From: Adiantum capillus-veneris
Lineage: Eukaryota; Streptophyta; Polypodiopsida; Polypodiales; Pteridaceae
Assembly: GCA_014529385.2 (NCBI GenBank)
Contig: CM043962.1
Coordinates: 45,827,598-45,891,597, forward strand
Direction of reading: 5' to 3'
DNA: 64,000 bases
Below are positions 11,198 through 20,656 of the stretch, piece after piece. The notes beneath the pieces are model-generated. The model was given only the letters and a program-made list of their open reading frames with translations. It did not search any database and was not told the DNA's origin. Position numbers and translations under genes: made by a program. Position 1 is the stretch's first letter. The number at the start of each line of letters is the position of its first letter.

Positions 11198-11206
11198 TAT
11201 AGATAT
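11198..11206 (+). promoter_or_regulatory. TATA-like box of the G1 accessory gene
   Basis: TATAGATAT lies 132 bp upstream of the mini-exon ATG at 11,330. In G3 the TATA-like box (46,345) is likewise 132 bp upstream of its mini-exon ATG (46,477). The sequence between includes a pyrimidine-rich stretch in both. That it is a promoter is inference. Confidence 0.4.
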
Positions 11207-11329
11207 CCAAGGTAGGCTAAAACCACCTCATTTCCACTCGCAGCCTTTGCAGAGAGAGCTTTCGACTTCTTTCGCACGACTTTTCCGGAGCCCACAGTTG
11301 ACCATTTTCAGCACCGTCTCAGACGAGAC

Positions 11330-11336
11330 ATGAGGG
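11330..11336 (+). other. predicted mini-exon with start codon and splice donor (G1)
   Basis: ATGAGGG is followed by GTAAGT, a consensus 5' splice site. Joined to the acceptor at 12,747 (AACAG), the frame reads Met-Arg-Gly-Ala-Met and runs on into the accessory ORF. The same arrangement is seen in G3 (ATGAGAG then GTAGGC). The agreement of frame and of the first residues in two diverged copies supports it. Confidence 0.5.
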
Positions 11337-12747
11337 GTAAGTTCTTTACTCGTCAATGATCCATTTTGTACGGCCGGTAGCTAGTCTAAAGCCCTATAAA
11401 AAACCCTAGAAATCGAGTAGTGCACAAAGACCTACGACCAAAAACTGACCATAGCGGCTTGCAAGCTCGACCAAATTAGATGGGATTTGAACCATAGCAT
11501 GCCCTAACACAATAGAACCTTTCTATATCACCAGTTGACCATTTGGCAAGGTTTGAGGGGGTCCCCAATAGAAAAGCTAGGTTTTTGACAGATGCCAGAA
11601 TCTTGATCTGACTCCACAAATGGCTTGCTTATGAGGTCTATATACAATGTATATGATTGGTTTGGTGAAATCAATCAAGCAAAGCCCTCAAAAAGTAAAA
11701 AACGGCTCGAAGGTTACAAAGCGTGAAATTTGACATATGGGGTCAAACTGACTCCAAATGATGTTGCGGCAAGTCCAAAGCTTCAAAGTTGACCTACCAA
11801 CTCAACCGACAGTGTAGTCACAAAATACATTGATTTTAGAGCCGACAAAGCACAAAGTGATGCCGACATGACCAAACTTGACCAAATTCAACTTAGGACT
11901 TGTTTTAGGTGTATAGAATATGTCTAGGTCAAAATTTGTAAGTTTTGCAAAGAATTTATCACTGTTGTAAATAATCACGATTATTTACTTTTGCATAAAT
12001 TTTGCTTGGAAATTGTCACCTCACCTCATCTATCATGTGTGCACACCTACTACATGCCAAAAATCAAGTATGAGCCAAAATGACCCCCCATTACTTGGAA
12101 AATTGTCAAGAAACGCAAAGAAGTCTTTGCAAGCCAATTTTTGGGTTATGCCACAACTTTTATAGATCCAAATCACCTCATATTGCATATACAGGTTCTA
12201 TACAATGCCTAGGACCAGTTTGTACCAAAAAATGTTAATTTTGGAAGAAAAGTTAATAATCGCGATTATTTATTTTCTAGCCAAAATTGGGAAGTTTGGA
12301 TATTTTGCCTCATACATCCAAAGTACATGATGTGTTAATCCCACTAGCCAAGTTTGAACCAATGTGGAGCTCAAAATCTCAAATTTCCTTTATATCTATT
12401 GTTTCACTGACCTAAAGCCAAAATGTGGCACCATTTTCACCCTATGCATCCAAATGAGCCTATATTTCACTCAAAGCATGTATTTGGTATATACTTCAAG
12501 CCTATGAACCCAAGTTTGCAAAAAGTTGAAAAATTTGCTTAGTTGTAAATAATCGTGATGATTTGCTTTGGTTGTAAAATTAGTTTTGACTTCACAGTTT
12601 TGTTCCTTGCATGTTTTTATGCATCTATGCTTGTTCAAAAATTGACTTGAAGCAAATTGGACCAAGATTGTCAACATTTCAGACTAAAGGACATTTCAGA
12701 GAGGATTCCGATAAATCTGCTAACTTTGCACTCTATTCACTGAACAG
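11337..12747 (+). repeat. predicted intron with about 285-bp tandem repeats and hairpins
   Basis: Non-coding. Degenerate tandem units are visible from about 11,640 to 12,700. Each of three units holds a palindrome: 11,967-11,988 (arms GTAAATAATC / GATTATTTAC, perfect, 2-bp centre), 12,255-12,270 (perfect 16-mer AATAATCGCGATTATT), and 12,545-12,566 (two mismatches). Their centres are 285 and 293 bp apart. Flanking words such as TATACAATG and CCAAAATT recur with them. A sentence-length block near 11,680-11,740 (AACGGCTCG) is shared with G3 near 47,160. Confidence 0.6.
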
Positions 12748-14165
12748 GAGCCATGCAAGCAACAGAGAAGGCCAAGAAGAAGCTCAACCAAAAGGAGAAG
12801 TTACAGGAACTGCCTGCTTATCAACTAGACCCTGATTTAGTCAAAGCAGCCAAGGCAGCATACCTCTCTAGACAACAGCTAGAAGAACATCACACTACAG
12901 TCTTCACAACCAGCACATTCAAGAGTGAAGAGGGGCATCAGGTGGAGTTGAAACTCCTACCTAAGGAAGTATACGATGTTGCTGCGAAGCCAGAAACCAA
13001 AGAAGCCAACCACAGGCTTGGACTCAGAGACTTATATGAACAAGAGCCTTGCAGAGTGGACTTTCAGAAAGCTTACGAGCTTCTATCCACAATCAAAGAA
13101 GATGGAACCCCACAGATCATTGACCCTCAAGGAAACAAGGTCGAGGTGGTCATTACTAAAGAAATAATGATATAGGCACTCAGACTGCCTACAGAAGGTA
13201 TGACCATGAGAGCAAGGGACCGAAAAATAGCAGGAACCTTTACCAAAGAGACGGCTGTGGCTACCTTCGCAGATTTGATTCACAAACAAGTGGAAGTGGC
13301 AGCAAGATTATACCATCAGCACTTCCACTTTTTGGCAAAAAGGCCACCAAGGTACACTACACCGAATCACGCGGTTGCCACCACATTTACCCAAGTTCTA
13401 AAGTCAAAAACCAGGCAACTGGTGCACCACGCCTAATACATCTTGACCACCTTGAAGGGCACCAAGAAAGAAGGCAAAATCGCTTACTTGGGTGCACCGG
13501 AAGCCTTGACGAGGATTGTGTATCATGCCATTGGAATGACTGACAATCTAGCACCCGCCCTTGACCGAAACACATGGATCTTGGTAGCCCAACCGTCTCC
13601 GAGAGCTACAAGGTCAGGAAAAAGATCTTATAAGTTCGATGAAGAATCAGCTACAACTCGTCGAAAAGGCACAGCAGCAACAACTCTAACAACAAATAAA
13701 GAAGACAAAGAATTGAAGAAATGAAAAGAAAAGTTGTGGCAGGCCACCAAGAAGAGCCAGTGCAAAAGCAAGGGCGCTTTGAAAGAGAAAAACACGCCTA
13801 CCAGCGGAATAGATAAGCACAAGGGAAGGACCCAGAGAAATGGGTACCTAGTGGATTTAAAGGCCCAAGAACGAAGCACCACACAAGAAAAGAGTCGGAA
13901 GATCCAATAGTGAGTTTGGAGAAAATGTACTAAGAAGCTGAAGCCCTCAAGCCAAAGGAAGCAGAAGAAGCGGCTAGGAAGGCCAAAGAGGCGAAGGAAT
14001 AGAGACAAGCCAAGGAGACGGCTAGAGAAGAAGCACAAGAACAAGGTTACGAGTCTCCCAGACCCACCTGACTGCCTACAAAACAACATGACCATCCAAT
14101 GCCAAGCCCACCACCATCACCAAGAAAAGAAGCTGAATTTGAGAAAGCGAAAGCCAAAGAATCTG
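12748..14165 (+). pseudogene. G1 accessory ORF, degraded copy
   Basis: Homologous to the long G3 ORF that starts at 51,342. Open pieces are 12,753-13,175, 13,200-13,436 and 13,443-13,724, then charged repetitive coding of the type EALKPKEAEEAARKAKEA to about 14,050 and a Pro-Ser run (PSPPPSPRKE) near 14,100. Shared blocks are STIKEDG / TTIKEDG followed by D-P/L-Q-G (about 13,085-13,135) and AKRPPRYTTPNHAVATTF (13,335) against the G3 block TKRPQKYRMPPTPIARTF. In-frame stops sit at about 13,173 and 13,434. I recognise no named family. The coiled-coil and C-terminal parts seen in G3 are missing. Confidence 0.6.
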
Positions 14166-14640
14166 AGTCCAACAAAGAGGTTAGAGACTCTAAAGAAAAA
14201 TCTAATGTGGTGGTAGAACCCCACCTTGAAACAAAAGAACCAGAACTTATAGTGCAGGACATCGAAGATGTCTTAGACGGAATTCCATTTGTATGGCCAA
14301 GACACTTATGGGAAAAGGTTCGAGAGATCAATGATGGGAGCCTCACTCTAAAGTCAACTCCTATAGAGGAAGTTTGGTTAGACAACCTACCTCCTAATAT
14401 GGACGTGGACGTACGTACAATCCTTGTATGGGGATTGTGGATCTGAAGCTTCAGGAATGTCAAAACCATTGACTTTGAAAACATTACCCTCTTACTTGGG
14501 AGATAACGAAGATGAATCCATAGTGTGTAAGACAACTCAAGTAAAGAGAATTGAACAGACCCTAGAAGTAGACAACATTCATTCAATCATGTCTACACCC
14601 ATTCAATGCACGCTTACCCTGGGAGAGCTGTTAACACTTT
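14166..14640 (+). pseudogene. second copy of a gag C-terminal fragment
   Basis: Nearly identical to G1 bases 4,160-4,615 (for example the EPHLETK, DVLDGIPF and EVWLDNLP blocks), but lacking the rest of gag and pol. The open frame 14,099-14,446 runs in frame from the Pro-rich end of the accessory ORF into this fragment, giving a chimera of two retroelement genes. The similarity ends at GGGAGAGCTGTTAAC (about 14,634). Confidence 0.65.
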
Positions 14641-14687
14641 TATGTCCTTGGACACTTTTATGTCCTTGGACACTTTTGTGTCCTGTT
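14634..14687 (+). repeat. 18-bp tandem repeat, three units
   Basis: The unit ACACTTTTATGTCCTTGG is present twice exactly and once with changes. It sits at the breakpoint where the gag fragment ends, which may mark the junction. Confidence 0.85.
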
Positions 14688-14692
14688 AAGTG

Positions 14693-15930
14693 ACCATTTT
14701 GCTTGAATTATTTGAAGAGTATGAAAATGCATTTCTAGGTGCTATATATCCACAAAGTTGCCTTATGAGCTGAAAAAAACTTGACAATTCTTTTGGAGTA
14801 TCGATCTCACCATTAACCTTACTCTTGCACAACATTTTTGAACCTAAACTGTGTGAAAAAACGGGTCCTGTTTTTGACTTTTTTTCAATTTTTGGCAACT
14901 ATACCACTCTAAACTTCATGTTTGTGAGGTTTAGATGGCTAGAGGTTAGGCCTTCATAGTTCTCAACATGTTTTGATGCTTGTAGGGAGAGCTAAGTGTT
15001 AAAATTGAAAGTTATGACCAACTTACAAGAATTGCATAATCCTATTTTTTGGCCAAAATTAGCACTTTTATGATTTTTTTGGTGGCTTTCTTGATATCCA
15101 AATTCAATTTTGATTGTGTAAGTGTAATGTATAACATAAAGCTAATCTTCCTTGAGTTTTGGGGGACCTAATATGCTATATAGCATAGTATATGCTGATG
15201 GTTGAGTTTTTTGATTGCTAAAGAATACAATACATTTTAGAGTAGCAAGTATAACTTTCTCAATATTGCTAGTTTCTTAGGCCGATTGTGTGTATTTTGT
15301 AGGTAGTAACCATATCTAATCATAGATACTACAAACTTGGCTAGGTATTGAGTAGTTTCTATGGGTTTCTAGAGGTCATAATGCTAAACCCAGTTTTTTC
15401 ATGTTTGCTGTATTGTTTTCCACGGTATTTTAATTCTCCTTAATGAATCCCTTCCTATATATATCTACGGCTATCATATTTCTTAAGATCACATCACTTA
15501 CGCAACATATCTCGTTGGCCTATACTGTAATGACATCCCTTAACATATTCCTACAATAATACTCACTTTCTATACTTGCTTGGAAGTTTATATTGTTGGT
15601 GCATATATTTAAGGACACAACGTCAAGCAGTTTGCAATAAGGATAATACCATTGGACAATTTGAAAGAAAAAAGATCTTTTACTTCCTTGCATTTTCTTA
15701 TGGCATATGAAATTAAGAATCCCTAAAGTTATGGCGTGTGCTTGCACTGCATGTATTTTCTATTGAAAGGATTTGGCATTAAGCTATGCAGCTACTCATA
15801 TGAGTTGCGGTGTTTTGAGTTAGTGAACAAAAATTTGTAAGTACTCTCCTACTCAACTACACTCCAATGTGTTGTCACATAGGTAGTACATGTTTTGTCT
15901 TTTTATGTCTTGTCTAGTCCATTGGTCACA
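14693..15930. other. non-coding AT-rich stretch
   Basis: No supported gene; the short frames are random. A perfect 16-bp palindrome TATGCTATATAGCATA is at 15,172-15,187. A GCACAACAT word near 14,826 recalls the post-pol sequence of G1 and G3, so the stretch may be retroelement-derived. Confidence 0.4.
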
Positions 15931-15936
15931 TGCACA

Positions 15937-16159
15937 CAGATCCACCGATTTAGGCAGTGTGTAAATGCTCATCTTGGTGTAGATTCGCCGATTTAGGCAA
16001 CACCAGTTATCTGTGCAGATCCGTCGATTTAGGCAGCACACTGAAAAATTACAGATTCACAAGGGTAAATGCAGATTCGCCGATTTAGGCAGCATTAGTG
16101 CAGATTCTCCGATTTAGACAGCACGTCTTATTGTTGTAGATTCGCCGATTTAGGCAATA
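15937..16159 (+). repeat. six copies of a 23-bp motif, irregular spacing
   Basis: Consensus is [CT]AGATTCGCCGATTTAGGC followed by A[GA]CA. Copies begin at 15,937, 15,980, 16,016, 16,072, 16,101 and 16,137, so intervals are 43, 36, 56, 29 and 36 bp. The core CGATTTAG is unchanged in all six. A half copy (CAGATTCAC) is at 16,052. The intervening bases are unrelated. Confidence 0.85.
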
Positions 16160-16760
16160 CCAATCACAAAATCATGCTGCAGTGGCTGGCCACCACTGTA
16201 ACTGGTATGATTTTGTTACCCGGGTACATAATGAAAGTTATTTGGATTTGGACTTATATTGTGGAATTGGAATTGGATTGGGAATTGGTATCTGATGATT
16301 ATTTTATCACGGCAGTGTCTATGTGATGAGACTTGACATTCTGAGATTGATGATGAGTGTGACCAATGATATCCTGATTCATCAGGGTATGGCATATACT
16401 GCTTATTCTAGTGGTATGGGACACTAGAATAGGTAGTATGTGGATGACGGTAGGCATAAACAATGTTGTCTAATTTTATGGATTTTTTTAACTATTTGAT
16501 ACAGATTTCTAATCATTGTTTTTGCCAAGTATTGTTTGCAGATTTTTATCTTTGCAACTGAGGACAGTTGCTTTCCAACGGAGAGGTATGTTATGGAGCA
16601 GATATTTATCCATTTATTGCAGCTGACAGGTGGCAAAAGCATTAGCAGATAATAGATTTTGCAGAAGGTTATTATATTCTATGCATATTTGATTATTCAA
16701 GTGCTCTTTATGAGCTATGGCCATTTATGACCGGCCGGCCAGTTTGCACTCAATTTGACC
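16160..16760. other. non-coding stretch
   Basis: Nothing coding is seen. There is a short inverted repeat around the box CCACTGTAACTGG near 16,190 and a direct word pair CTAGTGGTATGGGACACTAG near 16,408-16,427. No LTR or gene can be assigned. Confidence 0.35.
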
Positions 16761-16772
16761 ATTCAAGAAATC

Positions 16773-16816
16773 TATAAATGAAATACGTGCAAGAGGGAAA
16801 TGGTCACTCTTGCACG
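16773..16816 (+). promoter_or_regulatory. TATA box followed by a perfect hairpin
   Basis: TATAAA (16,773-16,778) is followed by arms CGTGCAAGAG (16,786-16,795) and CTCTTGCACG (16,807-16,816) with an 11-base loop, then a G run and a long pyrimidine-rich tract. The layout resembles an LTR promoter region. No partner LTR was found in the window. Confidence 0.4.
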
Positions 16817-17235
16817 GGGGGGAGATTGTACCTAGTGCTTGTGTCTTCTTCTTTCCTCTCCTCTCTTCTCTCTCGCCGTGCCGGCGTAGCACTCGGCTCT
16901 AGAAGGTGCGCCTACATGCTTTCTCTCTCTCTCCCGCTCTCTGTCTCTCTCTTATCGCGTATGGCTTGGAGTATGTGCACAGATGGTTGCCAGGTATACA
17001 GGTTTGCTTGTTTATGGCTTGCAGTGTACTATTTTTGGGTATTTTGTAGGGCTCTCCGCTCTTCCGTTTGTAGCACGAAAAACTCTTAGTTGGCATAATC
17101 ATGAGCCATACCATCACCATCTAATACCAGAATAAGAGTATGTATATAAGAGGTGACACTAATTTTGGCTAATTTTTGGCCGACTAATAATCATTGTAAA
17201 TAATTTTCTTTTACAAAAAAGTAAAAAACAACAGA
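16817..17235. other. non-coding, CT-rich then AT-rich
   Basis: CT-rich leader-like sequence (16,850-16,960), then AT-rich sequence with a degenerate half of the G1 palindrome (TTGTAAATAA near 17,193). No gene is supported. Confidence 0.35.
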
Positions 17236-17238
17236 TAA

Positions 17239-18085
17239 TCAAGAAAAATTTGATAAGTCAAGCCTGGAAAATCGGAATTGACTTTTGAAAGCAACGCCGA
17301 AACTTCTCGTGTCCTTTCCATTCCAACTCGTGGCAACTATGAGAGTGGGTGATAAGAATTCTATTAGTAGTATGACATCTAGTCCATAGACCAAGTTAAA
17401 AGGAGTTGTGCTCAAGACTCTTTTGAATGAAACTTGATATGCCCATAAAGCTAAATGAAGATGCATCTCCGTGTGTGCTCGACCAGAACTAACAATCTTG
17501 GTAAACACCGAGCTTAAGATCTTGTTTGTATGTTTTTCTTGACCATTATCTTGAGGATGATAGGGTGCGGATTTGTTATTTATGACCATGAACTCACTTA
17601 GCAAGTGGTCGATCACTTTGTTGTGAACCTCTATCACTTGCCAACTTAATAGGAAGTCCATATCTAGTGAATATGCATTCATATAGGAATGTTGTAGTGG
17701 TTTTAGCATTGTTCTTCCTAGTGTCTTGTGCCTCAGCCCATTTGGTTAGGTAATTAGTGGCCACAATGTGACATATTGTGCCTGAGTTTTGTATGCCAAT
17801 GGTTGTATTGGACCCACAAAGTTGTTATCCCACCTAGCAAATGCACGGTTCCCAACATAGGTCGCAATGGAATATATCAATTCGTGTTGTAAACTTTACT
17901 CATTGACAAGAATCACATCGTTGAAAAAATTCTTTGGCATTGTCAAACAATGTTGGCCACCAGATGCCTGCTATCAATATAGACTTGGCCGTGGTTTCAT
18001 GAGAGAAGTGACCTCCCGCAAGACCCATGTGCACTTGTTCCAAGATAGGAAGGTATTCATCCTCATTGGCACACAGTCTAAGTTG
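17239..18085 (-). pseudogene. integrase fragment related to G1, inverted
   Basis: Read on the minus strand from about 18,085: a canonical H2C2 module (LAGGHFSHETTAK, IWWPTLF, FFQRCDSCQ), then LTKWAEA near 17,740, the core, and NGQEKHTNK near 17,540. The last block corresponds to the catalytic Glu site and reads Lys, as in G1 and G3. The largest open frame is 17,239-17,709. It matches G1 about 8,190-8,995. It is a fragment with several frameshifts and no flanking RT or LTR. Confidence 0.7.
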
Positions 18086-18179
18086 TGGAATTCATCACTT
18101 CAAGAAAGGGAAGGAATTGTCAATGATTGCCCTTATGAATCCATAAACGGCTAAGGAAAATGGAGCCAGTGGTACTAGG

Positions 18180-18860
18180 GAAAATGAAGCTAGACTGCAA
18201 GCCATTGGAGGAGGAAGGGGACACTATCAGAATGGAACTGGAAGGAGTTGATATAGGGGAGATTTTTCCAAGAGAAATATGAACTCCTATACTTGTGGAA
18301 AGTATGGTCATTTTGCAACTCAGTGTCTAGAATCTCCAAAGCTAGAGGTAGCTGACCAGAAACTACCAGAATCAGTACCTGTAAGAGTGGTCGCAAGAAG
18401 CAGAGGGGTAGTGATTGAAGAAATCCCCGCTGAAGAAGATAACCAAACTGATGAGTCCAGAAAGTGGGAACAATAGAGGAAGGTGTGGAAGACTAAGGGT
18501 AAGGAAAAGGTATTCAATGAATGGCAAGAACAAAGGGAGATTGTAGCAAAAATGACTGAAATCTATCAAAGAATTTTCCAGAACAACTAGAAAGTTTAGA
18601 TACTTGAACTACTCACAAAATACCACTCCAGTCTTTAGTCAAAATTGAGAAAAGTAGCTGAGGGACTAGATGAATCTATGATTGCTGCAATACAGAGTGT
18701 GTGAGAAGAATCAATGCAAGCTAGAAAAGACCTAACCGAAGCTGGAATCACTGGACTAGGAAAGAATTAGGTGGATTCATCACATTGAGAGCCAACCACT
18801 AGCTACAAGAGAATCAATGAAGTAGAACTGCGAAGATTCTTAGGAGAAGTCTTTTGGTTC
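18180..18860 (+). pseudogene. G2 gag C-terminal part with zinc knuckle
   Basis: A nucleocapsid-type knuckle, SYTCGKYGHFATQC, at about 18,282-18,323. The first Cys of the usual C-x2-C-x4-H-x4-C is Ser. The open frame is 18,279-18,476, followed by basic and acidic helical coding with several stops to about 18,860. The N-terminal gag core is absent. Confidence 0.55.
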
Positions 18861-18873
18861 GGATATTGGGAGC

Positions 18874-19330
18874 TTGGGCAATGAGCAGGATGAGATATAT
18901 GTCAAAGTTTGTGATCGGATTCAGAAACTAACTGTAGAGTTGGATGACATTCAACACACATTGCCTGAGGCGGCCAATTTTATCAAACAAAAGAGGAAAT
19001 CCAAAGTAGAGGCTAGAACAATGGATTTAGCGGCCATCAGAGATGATGAGGTTCCATTAATCCAAATAGACTATAATCTCTAAAAACAATGGGAACCGCT
19101 ATCTAGTGTTATTCTTGATGGGGGAGTAGGAGTGAATATTCTCGGTGAGCATCTTCGACAAAGGCTGGGAATAACTAAGATGAAGCATGGTCCATTCTCA
19201 TAAAAAACATGCAAATAAGGGTGGGGAAAGAGAAATTCAAAACCAGTTTTCTGGTGTTGGATGTGTAAGAGGCTTATGGAATGTTATTAGGAAGGCCATG
19301 GTTAAGAACAGCTGGGGCTGTACATGATTA
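18874..19330 (+). pseudogene. G2 aspartic protease, decayed
   Basis: The frame 18,874-19,083 leads, after a stop, to SSVILDGGVGVNIL near 19,105, where a protease has LDSGA-N/S-x-I. The Ser is Gly. The LLGRPWL-type motif survives in broken form near 19,283 (in another frame). Bases 19,331-19,795 are a decayed protease-RT linker with no clear frame. Confidence 0.5.
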
Positions 19331-19795
19331 TGCAAACCAACATTAACCATCCAAGGCTCCAATAGGAGAATCCAAGTTAAGACCTATAACACAAGATCAT
19401 GGAGAAAGGAATTAAGGCCGGAAGAGCTCTATAAGAAATATGGTACCAAAAAGATCGAGAGAATGTTAGCTTCTATGAACATTTTTCCTTTAATAAAGAT
19501 CGACCTTAGTGCGGTGCTAATGGACAAACAACAAGCAAAATGATAGAAACAACAATACCCATACCATTTCACTAAAAAAACGATGGGGAAAGATCAGTTC
19601 ATATAGATGGTCAAGAAAAACTGATCATATCTCGGTACGTCAAAAGCTCAGTGGGAAAGCAGAATCCAGTTCAGAGGAGCATTCAGAAGAAAATGAGGAA
19701 ATCATAGTAGTACCACAACAAGATCTCAAAATGATCGTCAAGTAGTTGGTAACCCATTACATGATTATGCCGCGGGCATTTGAACAGATAAAGCA

Positions 19796-20141
19796 ATGGC
19801 TAAGAAAAAAGGAGGAGGACCAAATTGGCTACTTCTAGATGATCAAGAACTTGAAGAATGGAATCTCCGCTCAAAAGAAGAACCAAGAATGATTAAGATC
19901 AACAAACATCTGAAGCCGAAGATCAAGAAAAAAACCAAAGCATTGTTCCACAAGTATAAAGACATATTTTCTTGGGAACATACATATGTGAAGGGAGTGA
20001 GTCCAAAAGTATGCTAGCATTGCATACCACTGAAACCTAATGCCAGACCATCAAGACTGCAGAGATAGATAATGAATCCCAATATGCAACGAAGGTCAAA
20101 CAAGAGATGGATAATTTGCTTAAGGTAGGATTCATTACAGA
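19796..20141 (+). pseudogene. G2 RT, N-terminal half
   Basis: The open frame 19,796-20,017 contains KYKDIFSWEHTYVKGVSP, then, after a stop, HCIPLKPNARPSR and MDNLLKVGFITEV, the pre-RT and RT block A context of gypsy elements. The gene stops at the N1 insertion site (20,142) and continues at 26,104. Confidence 0.7.
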
Positions 20142-20146
20142 GGTAG

Positions 20147-20592
20147 TGATGGATATTTTTCTATGCCTGGGCCATGGAGCAGGACCATACAAGAAAAACC
20201 AAGCAAAGACAAAAAGACAAACTCCCAACCCAAGCCCACCAACAAGGAACTATGGCTGGAGATGTGCTGCTAATATCTGTTGCCAAGGAATATGCAATGC
20301 AATCTCGGTGCCAGATCTCACCAATGATTATCCACGAACATGATCACTTAATAATTCATCAAAAAGGAAAAGAGAGAATGTTGTCTTTAGTTTGAAAGAG
20401 AGAGACGAAAATCGAGATGAGAACGAGATATTGTGAAATTATTGAGCAATTTGAATAGTGAAAATATTGCTTTTACAACAAGCTTTACAAAACTTATCTT
20501 TGGCTTCAAAACCTTTTGTTGATGCAGCTTCGTAGGCTTCCACTTTGCTTGAAGGTATCAGGCTTACACCCAATAGGGCAGCACGGTGACTC

Positions 20593-20656
<64 letters not shown>

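Larger units (their letters stand above)
2000..14165 (+). mobile_element. G1: decayed Ty3/gypsy element with extra modules
   Basis: Order on the plus strand is gag, protease, RT/RNase H, two H2C2 modules, integrase core, post-integrase retropepsin-like domain, basic tail, polypurine-like tract (10,549), non-coding module, and accessory ORF (from 12,748). The gag-pol order with integrase last is diagnostic of Ty3/gypsy. The N-terminal part of gag and the own 5' LTR are missing, replaced by an inverted LTR arm. No 3' LTR is recognised; the accessory ORF is fused to another gag fragment near 14,165. G1 resembles G3 (36,092-55,746) along its full length. Frameshifts and stops make it incapable of acting on its own. 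Confidence 0.75.

Noticed and set aside
11967-11988. Palindromes as rho-type or intrinsic transcription terminators
   Set aside because: They are repeated at regular spacing in eukaryotic element DNA, are not followed by T runs, and occur in non-coding regions upstream of genes.
15937-16159. CRISPR-like array of 23-bp repeats
   Set aside because: Spacers are 6-33 bp and very uneven, repeats vary, and the surroundings are plant retroelements with no cas genes.
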